NCBI GenBank assembly: GCA_039657365.1
Contig: CM077582.1
Location: 53,083,818 to 53,147,817 of the forward strand
DNA: 64,000 bases
Reading direction: 5' to 3'
Source: Stephania yunnanensis
Taxonomy: Eukaryota; Streptophyta; Magnoliopsida; Ranunculales; Menispermaceae
Below the pieces are notes generated by a model, which saw only the letters and a list, made by a program, of their open reading frames with translations, ran no database searches and was not told the DNA's origin. The position numbers and the translations under genes are program-made. Numbering within the stretch: the first letter of the stretch is position 1; each line of letters opens with the position of its first letter. Positions 21,495-32,751 of this stretch are shown piece by piece.

Positions 21495-24194
21495 CTATTG
21501 GTTTTGATTGGAAGATTCAGCTCTGGAAGGACAATTTTTTTTGTTATGTCCCTCTGCACGACAAATGCCGCATCGGTTCTTCCTAGTAGGGATTTGATCA
21601 CGATCTTTATTGGGACATGTTGTTCTTTTATGTCCTTCTTGATGACATATGCCACATCGCAAGGCTCTTGTAACATTAGGTTTATCCATCTCGTTTGGCC
21701 TTCGCGTTCCTTTTGGTCTCCCTCGGCCACGTCTGCAACTTAGGTCTAGTATGATCTTCATCGCAAAAGTCAGCCAATATTTCTCATCTGGAATGGCTTT
21801 GAATTTATATGAGTAACATTGAGCGTAGACATCTATCCGGTAGTATGGTTCAATAAATTATGAGTACCTTACCCGAATAAATGAACATGCAGCTAACACG
21901 TGTGAGCAAGGGAATCCAAACGATTGCCATTTATTGCAAGTGCACATGCGATCCTTTAGGATAACGACTTGTGTATTGTTGCCTTTATGCATGCGATCTC
22001 CATGTCGTTCGATAAGGACTTCAAACTCACCTATGTCACGATTGATCAAATTGACTTGATGCCTCCTTGCAGTTTTTTCGTAATGTGTTAGTTGATATGT
22101 GACATATTTCGTGTACGATTGCCCATTTGAGATTGCTTCATTGATTTTCTGGTTGCGTTGATCGTGGTATGTCACCAATCTATAGTAGATCATCTGAGTC
22201 ATTGCTGTTATCGGCATGAATCGAGCCCCCTTCAATACCCCGTTAAAACATTCTATAAGTGACAATAAAACTCAGGTAAGTAATATTACTCATGCGATAA
22301 CTATATAGTTGAGCGCAATACATAACTTGCATTTCATACGTACCAACACCATTAGAATTCATCCATCCGTACCGCATGCCTCTATCGTGTGATTGAGTCC
22401 ATAGTTCTTTGGGGATGGCATTGACATATTGCAAACATTAAGGGGTTCGCGATGATAAATATGCAAACCGCTCCATTCACGCATTAAACTTTCGAACTTG
22501 ATGTTGACCAGCAGCTCGAGAAAGTAGGTTTTTCAATGGCTCATTTTTGAATTGAGTGTCGAAATTACTGGCCAAGTGTCACAGACAATAACGGTGATAT
22601 CCTTTAGGAGGACAAAAACCGTTGGTCGGTGTGTTAACCGCCTCTAGAATGCTAGGGTGACGATCAGAAATAATGCAAATACCATCTCTATCCGTCACGT
22701 GTTTGCGCAACATCCTCAAAAACCATCCCCACGAATCCGTAGACTCGGTTTCTATAACAGCAAATGCTACCAGTAGTATGTGTCCATTACCATCAATAGA
22801 TATGACAATCAGTAGCTTACCACTATATTTTCCATATAAGAAAGTCGCGTCAATTTGAAGCAGAGGCCTACAAAACTTGAAAGCTTGTATTGATGTTTCG
22901 AATGCGAAAAAACCGCGACGAAATTGAGGACACTCAGTCATTATCTCGTCAGAAGCCCATTGTCTATGTGACCACTCAATTGCGGTCCCCGGACTCTTAA
23001 TCTTCACGGCCGCTAACCGGCTTGGCAATCTAGCGTATGACTCATCCCAATCTCCAAATGCATTTGCAATTGCCTTCCTCTTTACATCCCACATTCGCAT
23101 GTAGTTTACTTCGTGTCCGTATTTTCCCTTAATTATTTGTATTAATGCCTTGATAGTTATTGCTTAATCTATCTGGACAATGCTTTAGATCTCTCGCGCA
23201 AGCATGTTGCCATCGAGTTGGGCATGACCACGTTCCACGTCGGGATTAATATAGATGTGTGGCGCATCTAATTATGTGATCTCCCATAATTGTGTTCTCT
23301 TTCACAAACAAGCACGAAGACGCCACATGCACCCGTCTTGCGCACTTCTGCACTTGATTGCCCAAAATGTTGTAGTGAATTCCATCACATGATATTGAAA
23401 ATGTCTGTTAACATGCCATACTTTGACGACATATTGTAAGTCTTCTTAGCACATCCCTAGTTCCAAATCAAAATTAGAGAGGTCCCCCCCAGTCTGTTGA
23501 TGAGAATGTTGGGTCGCAGTGGCGTTAGCCACACCGACAATGGTTGGTGACCTTCAGCATTGCTTGCTTCCTCCATTAAATTCTCTTCATCGATAGCAAA
23601 CTGCTCATCATCTTGTATGTTTTCTGCTCCTGGAGGTTCGTACATTGGGTCATCCCCCACGACATTTAGGTTTTCTCAATCGACAGCAGGTGCAGCCTCT
23701 TCGGGGGGATGCACATCCTAGTCTGTCTCATTAATTTCATCATCGTCGTTGGGTTCATCATCACCATGTGGAGATTGCATCTGCAATCTTTCCATCATCG
23801 ATCTAGTGTCTGACGTACTGACATTTTCACGATCGAGTTGCGAATGAACTGTACAACTTTGACAATAGTCGATTTGCTCAAATGTTAAGTAAATATCTAC
23901 CCATGAATTTATTAGTAGATTGGCCACCGTCGCCCACATCAATTCGAAGTGCGTCATGTCTTCCAGCAATACGGGGACATAATACTTTGAAGTGTGACGA
24001 TAAGTCATCCTTACCCTAGTTTTCGTAGATGAGACATTGAATGCGTTACACACGTAATCCATCAATTTTTGTCTACTCGTCCCAAACCTAAACGTCAACA
24101 CTGCTGATGGGGGTGCGTTGTACCTAATGCCATTTCTACCATTTACAATTTCACCGTTCGCATAAAAGAGAAATAGGATGTCCCTATTTTCCAT
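21495..24194 (-). pseudogene. MURA-type MULE transposase with SWIM and CCHC zinc fingers
   Basis: Starts MENRDILFLFYANGEIVNGR, a MuDR N-terminal domain (24194-23718), then an acidic linker. The catalytic part (23100-22580) contains LQIDATFLYGKYSGKLLIVI with the first Asp and CIISDRHPSILEAV with the second. After a break comes LWTQSHDRGMRYGWMNSNGV and, beyond a likely intron (about 22350-22260), FNGVLKGARFMPITA. The SWIM finger CTCNKWQSFGFPCSHVLA follows, and then two CCHC knuckles, CGICHQEGHKRTTC and CGICRAEGHNKKNC. Stops such as the TGA in RYCL-stop-HLASNF (an Arg position in relatives) show this copy is inactive. Confidence 0.85.
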
Positions 24195-25931
24195 GACCTA
24201 CATAATTTATTGAACAATAATGATGTAAAAAATGGCATGTATATATCATTCGTTCATGAAATTGAGCCATTTATTGCAATTAAATTTTCTAATGTATAGG
24301 ATCTCTTTCATAGCGCAACTAGAGAGCATATAACCAAATTATTATTTATGTGTTTAGATGACCATCACAACATCGTTCATCAACTTATTAGGGTTTTATA
24401 ATTGGGGTTTTTTTATATTGACATGTGTTATATATTAATCAAGCAGACTAATAAAGAAGTGAAGAAAAGCAATAGTAGTAGTACAAGTACTGAAATCCAA
24501 TAAAAGACCACAAATTCATACACAAATTAAAATTGCAAACTTTCATATATTAAACCTCATGTGCTTATATTCCTAGCTATTTATTAATTTGATGACATGC
24601 ATTCATATATTTTTAAGTTATTATACCCCTTATGTAATAAATGTTGACTTTATTATTGCATCGAAATGAAAAGTTAGGCGATCGAATCACCGTGCTCCAG
24701 CAACTAGTGTCACCTTTTGGAAAGGTAATAAAAAATTATTTTATCATCTCCAATGCTTACTTTGCAAAGCCTACGTGTATTTATGCTTATTCATTCATCA
24801 CATTCAGGATTTATATTGTAAGCAAAATTTCTGATGTAGAGGATCGCCATCATAGCGCAACAACAGAGCATACTCTTTCGTTTACATGACATCAATTTCA
24901 AACTCATATTTATATCATCTATCTCAATTTATGACATATTTTTGAAAAATTAGACTAACCAAATAAGGGTCTCCTTGGAACAAACAAACTCTACATACTA
25001 ATTTTTGTAATCAAACAGTATAAATTTATTTAATTCAACTAAATTACCAACTCAAACTTACTCAAACTTAAATAAATAAATTTCTTAACTTACTAATTTT
25101 CCTCTTATTTCATTTCCGTCCTCAATTGGATTATCCCTGAAAAAACAAATAAAAACTTAGCTTTTACTTATATTAATATTACGAACTTCAACGAAATGAC
25201 GTAAAAATAAATAAATATTCTGCTAATTTTCCCAACCTTCAACCCAGATCAAACCCACTAGTGTGTATCTTCTATGTTTGATATTCCCTGCAAAAACACA
25301 AAATATAGTCCCACCTCACAAAATGACCCACCCCACAACCCAACCCAAGCCACCCCCAACTCTCTCTCTCTCACTCTCGGTCTGTCGTTCGGTGTCAAGG
25401 TCCCCCCACTCTCTCTCTCGAACTATCACTAACTCTCTCTCTCTCTCTCTCTCTTGCTCCCCCAAACCTCTCTCTCTCTTTCACCGTACTCTCTATCTCG
25501 TCTCCCCTACTCTCTCTCTCGTCCCCTAACTCTCTCCCCTCTTTTTTCTCTCTCTCGCGGCCTCTCGCTCGCTCCGAGTCCCCCTCCTCTCCGTCTCTTT
25601 TCTTCCTGCTCTCTACTCCCGCTGGTTCGTCCACCTGATCTCGGTCGCTACTCTCTCCTCTCCCCCTCTGCTGGTCTCTCGACACCGGCTCCTCTCTCCT
25701 TCTTTGCCTCTCCGGCTCTCTCTCTCGCTGCTTGCTCTCTCCCGCACCCCCTCTCTCTCACGACTCTCTCGGTTACTCCACCCCACCAACACCCACCTTA
25801 TAAAACCCCCCAGGAACCCTAACCACTACCCCCATTGTCGTATATCCTAGCACGAGAATGCAGAGAATATATTCCTAACGTTCTCGGGGAAGACGATAGC
25901 ACGCGCACCCAACCTTCACGAGAGTACAGTA
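24195..25931. other. MULE 5' region upstream of the transposase
   Basis: No gene. Two diverged copies of a word around GATC(T/G)C(T/C)(T/A)TCATAGCGCAAC lie near 24300 and 24843, both followed by AGAGCATA. On the coding (minus) strand this region would hold the transposase promoter and leader. A pyrimidine-rich block (25355-25770) is listed separately. Confidence 0.45.
25355..25770. repeat. CT-rich (GA-rich on the minus strand) low-complexity block
   Basis: Runs of CTCTCT broken by short C- or G-containing words over about 415 bp. Open frames on both strands here consist of Ser/Leu or Arg/Glu runs and are not genes. Similar CT/GA blocks occur in LTR B (35870-36120) and in the CACTA element at 51173-51510. 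Confidence 0.85.
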
Positions 25932-26289
25932 CACGAATGGCGCATTCTCCGAATGCGCCATTCGTGCACTGTAGAAACCGATGTGGCGACCACGTGGACG
26001 CCACGTTGTTAAAACGTTATACTATTGGTGCATTCTCTGAATGCACCATTAGTATACCAAATCGCTCCACATGCGTACACGCAGATGCCACGTGTACGAC
26101 ACGTCACTAGCAACCTCGAACTAATGGCGCATTCTCCGAATGCGCCATTAGTTTCAGGGGACCGATCACGTGGACACCACGTGGGTCGGTCCCAAACACA
26201 TGAATGGCGAATTCGGAGAATGCTCCATTCGTGTTTTTTCTCCCCCGTGGCAAAAATTCACAAATGACACATTCTCCGAATGTGTCATT
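25932..26289. repeat. Right hairpin array of the MULE (CATTC-TCC-GAATG core)
   Basis: Five hairpins share a CATTC..GAATG core: 25932-25966 (16-bp perfect stem), 26020-26054 (one mismatch), 26120-26152 (15-bp perfect), 26198-26234 (decayed) and 26263-26289 (12-bp perfect). Left arms outside the core read GAATGGCG, TATTGGTG, TAATGGCG, GAATGGCG and ATGACA. The changes appear on both arms of the same hairpin. A sixth hairpin without this core (GGACCGA..TCGGTCC around CACGTGG/CCACGTG) is at 26159-26192. Confidence 0.88.
25988..26184. promoter_or_regulatory. Cluster of CACGTG (G-box) sites between MULE hairpins
   Basis: CCACGTGG near 25990, CCACGTGT near 26088, and CACGTGG and CCACGTGG near 26167-26184, one or two per gap between hairpins. 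G-boxes are bound by plant bZIP and bHLH factors. They sit upstream of the transposase start on its coding strand, so they could act in its promoter. Function is inferred. Confidence 0.5.
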
Positions 26290-26344
26290 CGTGTATTTTT
26301 GGCCTGCCATTAGTGTTAAATATTTGCCCCATTAATAACGCATT

Positions 26345-26440
26345 TTCATAACTCGATTTACCTTATTTTTGTAATAAAAAGTAAACCTAACTTATTTTAC
26401 TAATTTATTTTATTATTAACAGTACTTTTGTAATTTCTCC
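26345..26440. repeat. Right terminal inverted repeat of the MULE
   Basis: Inverted partner of 16920-17005, ending AGTACTTTTGTAATTTCTCC. The end of the relic at 43772 (AGTACTTTTATAATTTTTTC) matches it closely. Confidence 0.75.
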
Positions 26441-26449
26441 CGCAGAGGG

Positions 26450-26672
26450 TGATGTATGTCTCAGAGAAAATTTTACGCCTACATCGGCAAACGCACATCA
26501 AAATGTACATCGCATTTTGATGTGCATGCAATGCTCCTGTGATGTGAGTAATATGCATCTCGAGGTACATTGTACGCACAACAAAACGTGAAGTGCTTTT
26601 TAATGTGCATTTGTCGATGTACACGTAGCATTGCCATGTCTAAGAACATTATATATGTATGGAAAGTATATC
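26450..26672. other. MULE right flank, no gene seen
   Basis: Contains ACATCAAAATG and CATTTTGATGTGC near 26487-26527, a weak inverted repeat. No coding signal. Confidence 0.4.
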
Positions 26673-27735
26673 CTAATCATCGCCCATGAAGACTCTAAAG
26701 TCCAATCCTCAACAATCTTACGTGAATAAATAACCACATTATATATATATACTAGTTTCAAGACGTGCTACACACGATTGACCCGTTCGCTTCGCTCACG
26801 GGAATTAATTTTAGTTAATTAACCAAAATTAAAAAAACCACTACAATTAATAGAAAACATGAAAAATAATAAGTAGAAGGCGACTAACACTTGAAACTAA
26901 TTGAACAACACGATCTTCTAAATCTTCCTTATTTTGTAAAGCGCGGAAAAAATTTGCATATTGATTTTTTGCAAGCATACTAAGTAACCTTGCCAAAATT
27001 GTCTCTTTCATCCCATCAGAGCATTGCATTCGATTTTACACTTCATGATCAATATCATAAAAATACAGTTGCAAAAAAAATGGATGCTCCTTGTCATAAA
27101 GTAAATTATTTATAAAATTGAACCATATAAATCAGATGAAAGAGGGATTTTGGTGTTAAATTCAACATTGAATCAAGGGTGGATTAGACCCAAATTTCTT
27201 TCAAAAACCATGAATCAAATTGAACCATATAGATCAAATGATTAACTCACCTTTGAATCAAACCTCTATGAAAAAAAAAGAATTGGAGAAGAAATGTTGA
27301 TTAACTCACATTTGAATCGAAGAGCAAAGGAAAGCAACAAATGAGTCGATTAAGAAAAACAGTGAATGAATGGTTTGAAGAGGAAGGAAAGTCGTTTATT
27401 AGTTGAGTTGTTGATCAATTTGAAGAGGTAGGAGAGTCGCCGAGTTGTCGATCGATTTGAAGAGGCAGTGTTCAAGATGTTGAAGAGATAGATTATATAG
27501 ATAGATATATATATGATAGATATATAGTTGCTTTTATATATATCATATATATATATATGGGGAAAGAAGTAAATATGATATATATATATGGGCAAAGAAG
27601 TAAATTTTATTACCACTCAAAAATTTGGTATTCGTGCTATTTGATATATGATATATATATATATATAATCGCCCATGAAGACTCTGAAGTCCAATCCTCA
27701 ACCATCTTATGTGAATAAATAACCACATGCATATA
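26673..27735. repeat. Pair of ~65-bp direct repeats around a 0.9-kb segment
   Basis: ATCGCCCATGAAGACTCT(A/G)AAGTCCAATCCTCAAC... appears near 26678-26745 and again near 27669-27732, both ending AATAAATAACCACAT before a TA run. The segment between them holds the Helitron-like end and a short exon-like frame. This could be a tandem duplication or an insertion that duplicated its flank. Confidence 0.75.
26751..27660 (-). mobile_element. Possible small Helitron (3' end at left)
   Basis: On the minus strand the left border reads CCCGT, 11 nt, ACGGG, about 25 nt, then CTAG: a short GC hairpin followed by a CTRR end, as Helitrons have. The 5' TC end was not identified. A minus frame (27029-26850, KETILARLLSMLAKNQYANF) looks like a captured exon, but I do not recognise it. 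The evidence is thin. Confidence 0.3.
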
Positions 27736-27760
27736 TATATATATATATATATATTATTGT
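27480..27760. repeat. TA-rich microsatellite region
   Basis: Several (TA)n tracts broken by ATAGATAG and by two copies of a GGG(G/C)AAAGAAGTAAAT word (near 27560 and 27589). No coding capacity. Confidence 0.85.
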
Positions 27761-28592
27761 CCTTTCATTAGTAATCTGAGTAGAAATTCTGAAAAGCTAG
27801 CAAATCCAATTATACAAGCATATGAACAAAAAAAAGACAATACAAGGACATCTAATTATTATGATTTGCTTATATGTAACGGGAGGTACCTGTATACCTA
27901 ATAAGTTTACCTTTTAGCGCGATGCTTCATCCATCTTATTAGAGATATTTAATTTTGACAAATAATGTTTTTTTTTTGGATTCATGGCAAGTAATGCTTT
28001 TAAATAATTAATTATATAAATAATTTAATTGAAATTAACAGATCAGATTACACAACAAATTAACTTCATATATAAAGAAAACAAAAAAATAAATAAAAAT
28101 AAACTGACTGCAGGATATTGGAGAAATGTTTTTCTTTTGTGCAAAAATCTGGATAAATTAATTGAAGCAGTTTTTCGGTCAATTTAAGAAACTATTTTAT
28201 TAATATTAATTATCTCCCATAAGCACCAAACTTAAATATATTTCCTATTTAGCAAAAATTAACTAAAAATGTAGTTTTCAAAGGGGTTTACATGATGATA
28301 TACGGAATAATCCACATGAAAAATCTAGTTTTGCATCTTCAAAAAATCAAACTAAACCTTCGAAGATGAATTTTACATATTTTCAATTTAAAATTAAATG
28401 AGAATTTTATTTTAATAGCTGATCAGATAAGTACCGTATGGATTAAGAAAAAAATAGTTATAAGAAATAATTAAAGTATTTCTTAGGTTTTAGATTTCCC
28501 TAAATTTTTTTAATAAAAGTATTATTTTGCAAAAAATACTCAATTACCAAAAAAACATATTTATGGAGCCACTACTAACCCCCCACTACCCT
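27761..28592. other. AT-rich DNA, no gene seen
   Basis: No terminal repeats, coding frame or RNA gene recognised. Confidence 0.5.
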
Positions 28593-28719
28593 CACTATAA
28601 CAAAGTGGGTCTATAACAATACTTTTTTGCCAGCAGTAATAAAAATCGTCCCCAAATTCTAATTTTAAAGACATATGATGTACAAGCGTTGTCAAATTTA
28701 GAATTTTGAGATGCATAAT
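28593..28719 (+). mobile_element. CACTA left-end fragment
   Basis: CACTATAACAAAGTGGG followed by ACTTTTTTGCC and ATAAAAATCGTCCCC, a layout typical of plant CACTA ends. It is cut off by the LTR of gypsy C at 28720. The remainder was not found. Confidence 0.4.
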
Positions 28720-31159
28720 TGTGACGACCCCGTTCTCAAATTAGGGCACCACCCGGCCTAATCCAATTATTAAGCCCTTAACTTCCATCCCGTAGGACTT
28801 AACAACATATTAGTCAGCCTTTCACCAAAAACATTTCTCCTTACTAATTAATTATAAGTATTTTCTTCTTTCATGTCAATTAATAAATCAGAGTTAATTA
28901 AAAGTTATACATCATAAGCTTTTAACATGATACCTAAAAATGTGGAAAATCAAGAAATAAAGATCATATCCATATATATATAACAAAATGACGATAATAT
29001 ATCTTCATGTAATTGGTTAGGGTCATATCTCTCATCCCATAAAATACCCCAAAAGTATATGAAAGACATATATATAAGCTATACAACAAAACCAAAAACC
29101 TACACTAGAAAAGGTAGTAGCACTCTACTGGTTCAGAGGTAGTCGATGATCTTCTCTTTGCCTGGTCTGCTACTCGATGGATCTGCACCCACCGTCATAA
29201 AAAGGATGGTGAGTATAAGAAAGAAAAAAGTAACACTGAGAGACATTTGTTCATATTTCCCAATACACAACAAGTATATGAAAGCGTAACTGTAGCAACT
29301 ATGTTGAAAAAGAATCATGCTATGAGATACTTCAGTTAAACAAAATAAAATTGACAATCGACTAAATAGTAATGATCTAGGGCATGTCGGCCGTGAGTTA
29401 CATCACATCAATCTTATACCACTATTTAGGCCGTAAATAATATCATGAATGCCTTCACATCTTCGCAAATGCCCATTTCATATATAAATACCCACAAGTG
29501 CCCCTCACAAGTGGTGTATACTTGCCAACAACCCCGAGTCTCATACCTCGTGCACTGCACAAGTTAGTGGTGAGATCCCGATAACCCCGAAAGTCTAATG
29601 ACCTCGTGTGCCGCACTATCCCTATTACATCATGGTTCTAGATACAAGAACTACTTTCATAACCTACGAAAATGACATGATTTAAGAATCCAACAATGTA
29701 CTTACATATCTAATGCACAAAAGAATTTAGATTTACAATACAATTAACATCTACTTAATAGCATGCTATTTCATTTGACCGCATATATTAACACTCAAGA
29801 ATGATATAATACATGATTTGGAGTCAACGAAAGTATTTAACTAACAATCAATACCATGATAGCAAACTCATGAAATGAAAGAGGAAACAAGTCATGGAAT
29901 TTAAAGTAAAATAGGCAAATCAGTCCAACTGACTAGGAAATAAGCAATAAACAAGAATGAAATTTAAATAAATATCTCAATCAGTTTACTTACAATCCAC
30001 TCAAATTTCTTATCTATTCCAGCCTCCCGACACAAAAAAACTCATATCCGAACCCCCGAGACTCTTCCTTAGATTCTTGATATCATTTAACATGTTTTGA
30101 GTATGTTTGAACATTTAATTAGAGTATTAGACTTGTTTAGAATGTTTAAGTTTAAGTTAGGAAATTCAAATTTTTGGGCTGTCACAAAGCACCTAGCGCA
30201 CTAGGTGACTTGATTAACGCGCTACCTTTTCTTACTAGCGCGTTATACACAGTTAGCGCATTAGCTAACACATTTAGCGCATTATGTGAACGAAAACCCA
30301 TAATTCTTCACTTAGAAATCTGAGTTATCTCCACATATAGATTAAACCCAACACCTTGGAACCTTTATTACACCTACTAGAGGTCCAACATAATTGCCAA
30401 AACTATTCACAACTGCCATCCATCAATTTTATCATAAATTCATCAAATTAAGCTAAACTAATGGTTCATGCGAAGTTACATAGTCAATGAACACCAACAT
30501 CTTGATCTACACCTCTTACACCCACAAGATCTCTTACAAAATTGTTGATCTTCACTGATTTCTTCTTCTCTAGCAAGTTTTCTTCTCGACTAAGCTTTGA
30601 GATGAAATGAATTGGTTACATGAGTTGATTAATCCAATCTTATATATAGATATGGTTGATTATTAGCCATTGATCTTCATGTATACGTATCTCGAGATTG
30701 ATCTAATGGCCTACACATTGCCACAATTTTCACTAAGTTTTCACTAACTCCTACCAAGTAACACCAATATCAATTCAATTAGTCTCACGATGTGTCAACA
30801 CATATCTCGAGAATCATCACATGACTATTGTTTTAACTTGATAACTTAGGTTACATTTAATATAAAATCTACCTTAACAAAATTAATACTGCTATTTAAA
30901 CTTACTACATCATTATCTAACTTTATCCCATGCCGACACACATCTCTAGACGTGTCCTCGCTCACGTCTCGATACCTAAACAGAGTAGGAGTGACTTAGT
31001 AATCTACAGATATATAATACACTAGACGTACACTACTACAAATATAACATATACCTCGGCCATATTGATTCAATAATTGCACGTATCTCAATGTGGGTCT
31101 CACGTCATTCGTCTCCGATCCTAAGGAATTAAACTCGGATTAAGATTTTGGTATGTGAA
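28720..31159 (-). repeat. 3' LTR of gypsy C
   Basis: About 2440 bp. The inner border (next to the polypurine tract) is worn: GGTATGTGAAA stands where relatives have GGCCGTTACA. Contains no gene; the open frame at 29357-29133 is noise. Confidence 0.78.
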
Positions 31160-31444
31160 AAATCTTCCCAACTAATTGAGATTTCATCTTCGAAATTAAA
31201 AGTTATACCTGACTAAAAAAGGTACACAAATTTGTCTCGTATATAGTATTTTCGTTCCTAAGTGATTTCGAGTCTTCATGGAACTGCCACTCGACTAACA
31301 CCTTCGGGATAGACTTGCCTTTAAACTTTTGTATCCTTCAATGTAAGATATGTACTGGTTGCTCCTTATAAGATACATCCTCACTCAAGTCAATCTGACT
31401 CAAGTCAACCGTCAGTCTCATACTTGACTTTGACTTAGCTAGTC

Positions 31445-31478
<34 letters not shown>

Positions 31479-31740
31479 TAGCCTCAGTCCCAAATTAACT
31501 GGGGCTCTGACTTAGCTAGTCAAAGCATAAAAATATGAAAGACTAATAAATCCTTGACATCTGTGGAGGTAACTCAAGCTTATAAGAAACATTTCTGACC
31601 CATCTTCTAATCTTGAAAGGCTCGATAAATCTTAGTGCTAACTTGTCTTTCAGACCAAATTTGTGAAGACCTTTTAGATTATATATATAAAAGCTCCATC
31701 AATATACGTGAGATAACTGCAAAACGTATTTGCATACTTC
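31160..31740 (-). pseudogene. Gypsy C pol remnant (integrase C-terminal region)
   Basis: Nucleotide alignment to element A (6047-6500) can be followed by eye: 'actcgactaacaccttcggga' here corresponds to the stretch near 6188-6210 in A, and 'tcaagtcaaccgtcagtctca' to that near 6297-6317. It encodes the end of integrase and the chromodomain tail, now full of stops. A LINE tail (31447-31507) interrupts it. Confidence 0.72.
31447..31507 (-). mobile_element. 61-bp LINE tail with a perfect 16-bp TSD
   Basis: (CAA)n, then CATAGCCTCAGTCCCAAATT and AACTGGGGCTC: the reverse complement of the 3' end of the LINE at 15331-15671. TGACTTAGCTAGTCAA flanks it on both sides (31431-31446 and 31508-31523). An extreme 5' truncation. 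Confidence 0.88.
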
Positions 31741-32118
31741 CACTACAAGAATAAGATGGAATAGCAACAATAAATAGCGACAGCCTTAATATGTTGCTAA
31801 ATAACAACAAATCAATAACAAATGTGCATCGGATAAGTAGTTTGACCCAGTTGACTACGAAGCAACTATTAAACGACAAAATTGTGATAGAAATTTTGTG
31901 ATAAACTCTGGGTTGTCACAAATCTGTTGCTAAATTTGGTTTCTCGGGGCAAAAACTTTTTAAAGACAGATTTGCTACAAAATCAGCAACAAACCAAAGG
32001 TCTGTCGCTAATCTGTAGCAAACTTAAATTTAAAGAAAAAGAAGAATGTACATCATCCCCATTTCACCATTTCACATACAGTTGGTCACAAACCCTTGAG
32101 CTTTCATGAAGAAGAAAA

Positions 32119-32751
32119 ATGTGCATTGCCTCACTCCGTCGCACCCTCTCCGCCTCCCTCTACCCCTTATGTTCCTCCTCCATCCTCGACCTCATCCCCT
32201 CCTCCATCCGTTCCACCCTCGATCGCCCCCTCAACTACGCCCGCAACTACCTCCCCCACCTCCTCCCCCTCGCCTCCGTCGTGTCATCTACCTCGTCGAC
32301 GACAATGTCAAGCCCTCCGCCACCCCTCTCGGTTCTTCAATCGTCCTCACCGCCTCAAAGTACTGCAACGCCAATTTCAACTCCTACTTCACCTCCACCT
32401 TCTGGTCCAACCCTGCGCTTTCCCTTACATTTTTCTTTTTTCGACCGTCGTCCCAGCTACTTCAACATCAGGGTCATGGCCATTGACCTCCAGCGGTGGC
32501 ACGCCGATGGCTAAACCATTAAAATTGAGGAGTGGATGGAGCTCCAAAAGAGAATGAGGATCTATGAATTGGGGTCCCTCCCTCCATTCCTTCTTGTCTT
32601 TGCTGGTAACATTGCCCCGTAGATCACCAATGGAACCAGCACGGCCTCGGCAGTGACAATTTTTGGGGCCTATGCCTGGATTTGCATCCCAAGTCGGTCG
32701 GCCTCCTGCATTGGAGTGGGAAGGGGAAGACCTGGGCCAGTCCATCTCCTT
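32119..32751 (+). pseudogene. Fragment of a GATL (galacturonosyltransferase-like, GT8) gene
   Basis: About 210 codons of the C-terminal two thirds of a GATL protein, spread over three frames. Recognisable words in order: SSIRSTLDRPLNYARNYL, VIYLVDDNV, YCNANFNSYFTSTFWSNPA, KIEEWMELQKRMRIYELG, then SLPPFLLVFAGNIAP. After that come WNQHGLG and LLHWSGKGKTWA. In the plant family these are Golgi enzymes of cell-wall polysaccharide synthesis. The aspartate motif that is DSDLV/DSDLI in intact members reads VDDN here. The N-terminal ~130 codons are missing, and the match ends where the family continues with ARLD. Stops at 32512 and 32622 and frameshifts make it a pseudogene. Confidence 0.82.

Larger units (their letters stand above)
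16920..26440 (-). mobile_element. Mutator-like element (MULE) with transposase and plant-mobile-domain genes
   Basis: Ends start GGAG and finish CTCC, with about 90 bp of diverged inverted terminal repeat. It is flanked by CACAGAGGG (16911-16919) and CGCAGAGGG (26441-26449), a 9-bp TSD with one mismatch, which is the Mutator signature. Inside, on the minus strand, are a MURA-type transposase (24194-21495) and a plant-mobile-domain gene (21294-18799). Inward of both ends are hairpin arrays; the left end also has a 1-kb tandem repeat. A 438-bp solo LTR lies inside the left end. Both genes carry stops, so this copy is probably not autonomous today. Confidence 0.85.
28720..31740 (-). mobile_element. 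Gypsy element C, minus strand: 3' LTR plus pol 3' end
   Basis: The LTR (28720-31159) starts on the plus strand TGTGACGACCCC and shares GGGCACC(A/G)CCCGGCCTAATC with solo LTR F, so it is the same family. A polypurine tract (TGGGAAGATT on the minus strand) and a decayed end of pol follow. The element stops at the CACTA terminus at 31741; its other half was not found in the window. Confidence 0.8.

Noticed and set aside
25263..25822. Overlapping Ser/Leu-rich open frames
   Set aside because: They are produced by CTCTCT repeats; no domain is seen and both strands are open.
32096..32557. A coding gene spanning the proline/serine-rich plus frames
   Set aside because: The overlapping frames are pieces of one GATL gene broken by frameshifts, not separate genes.
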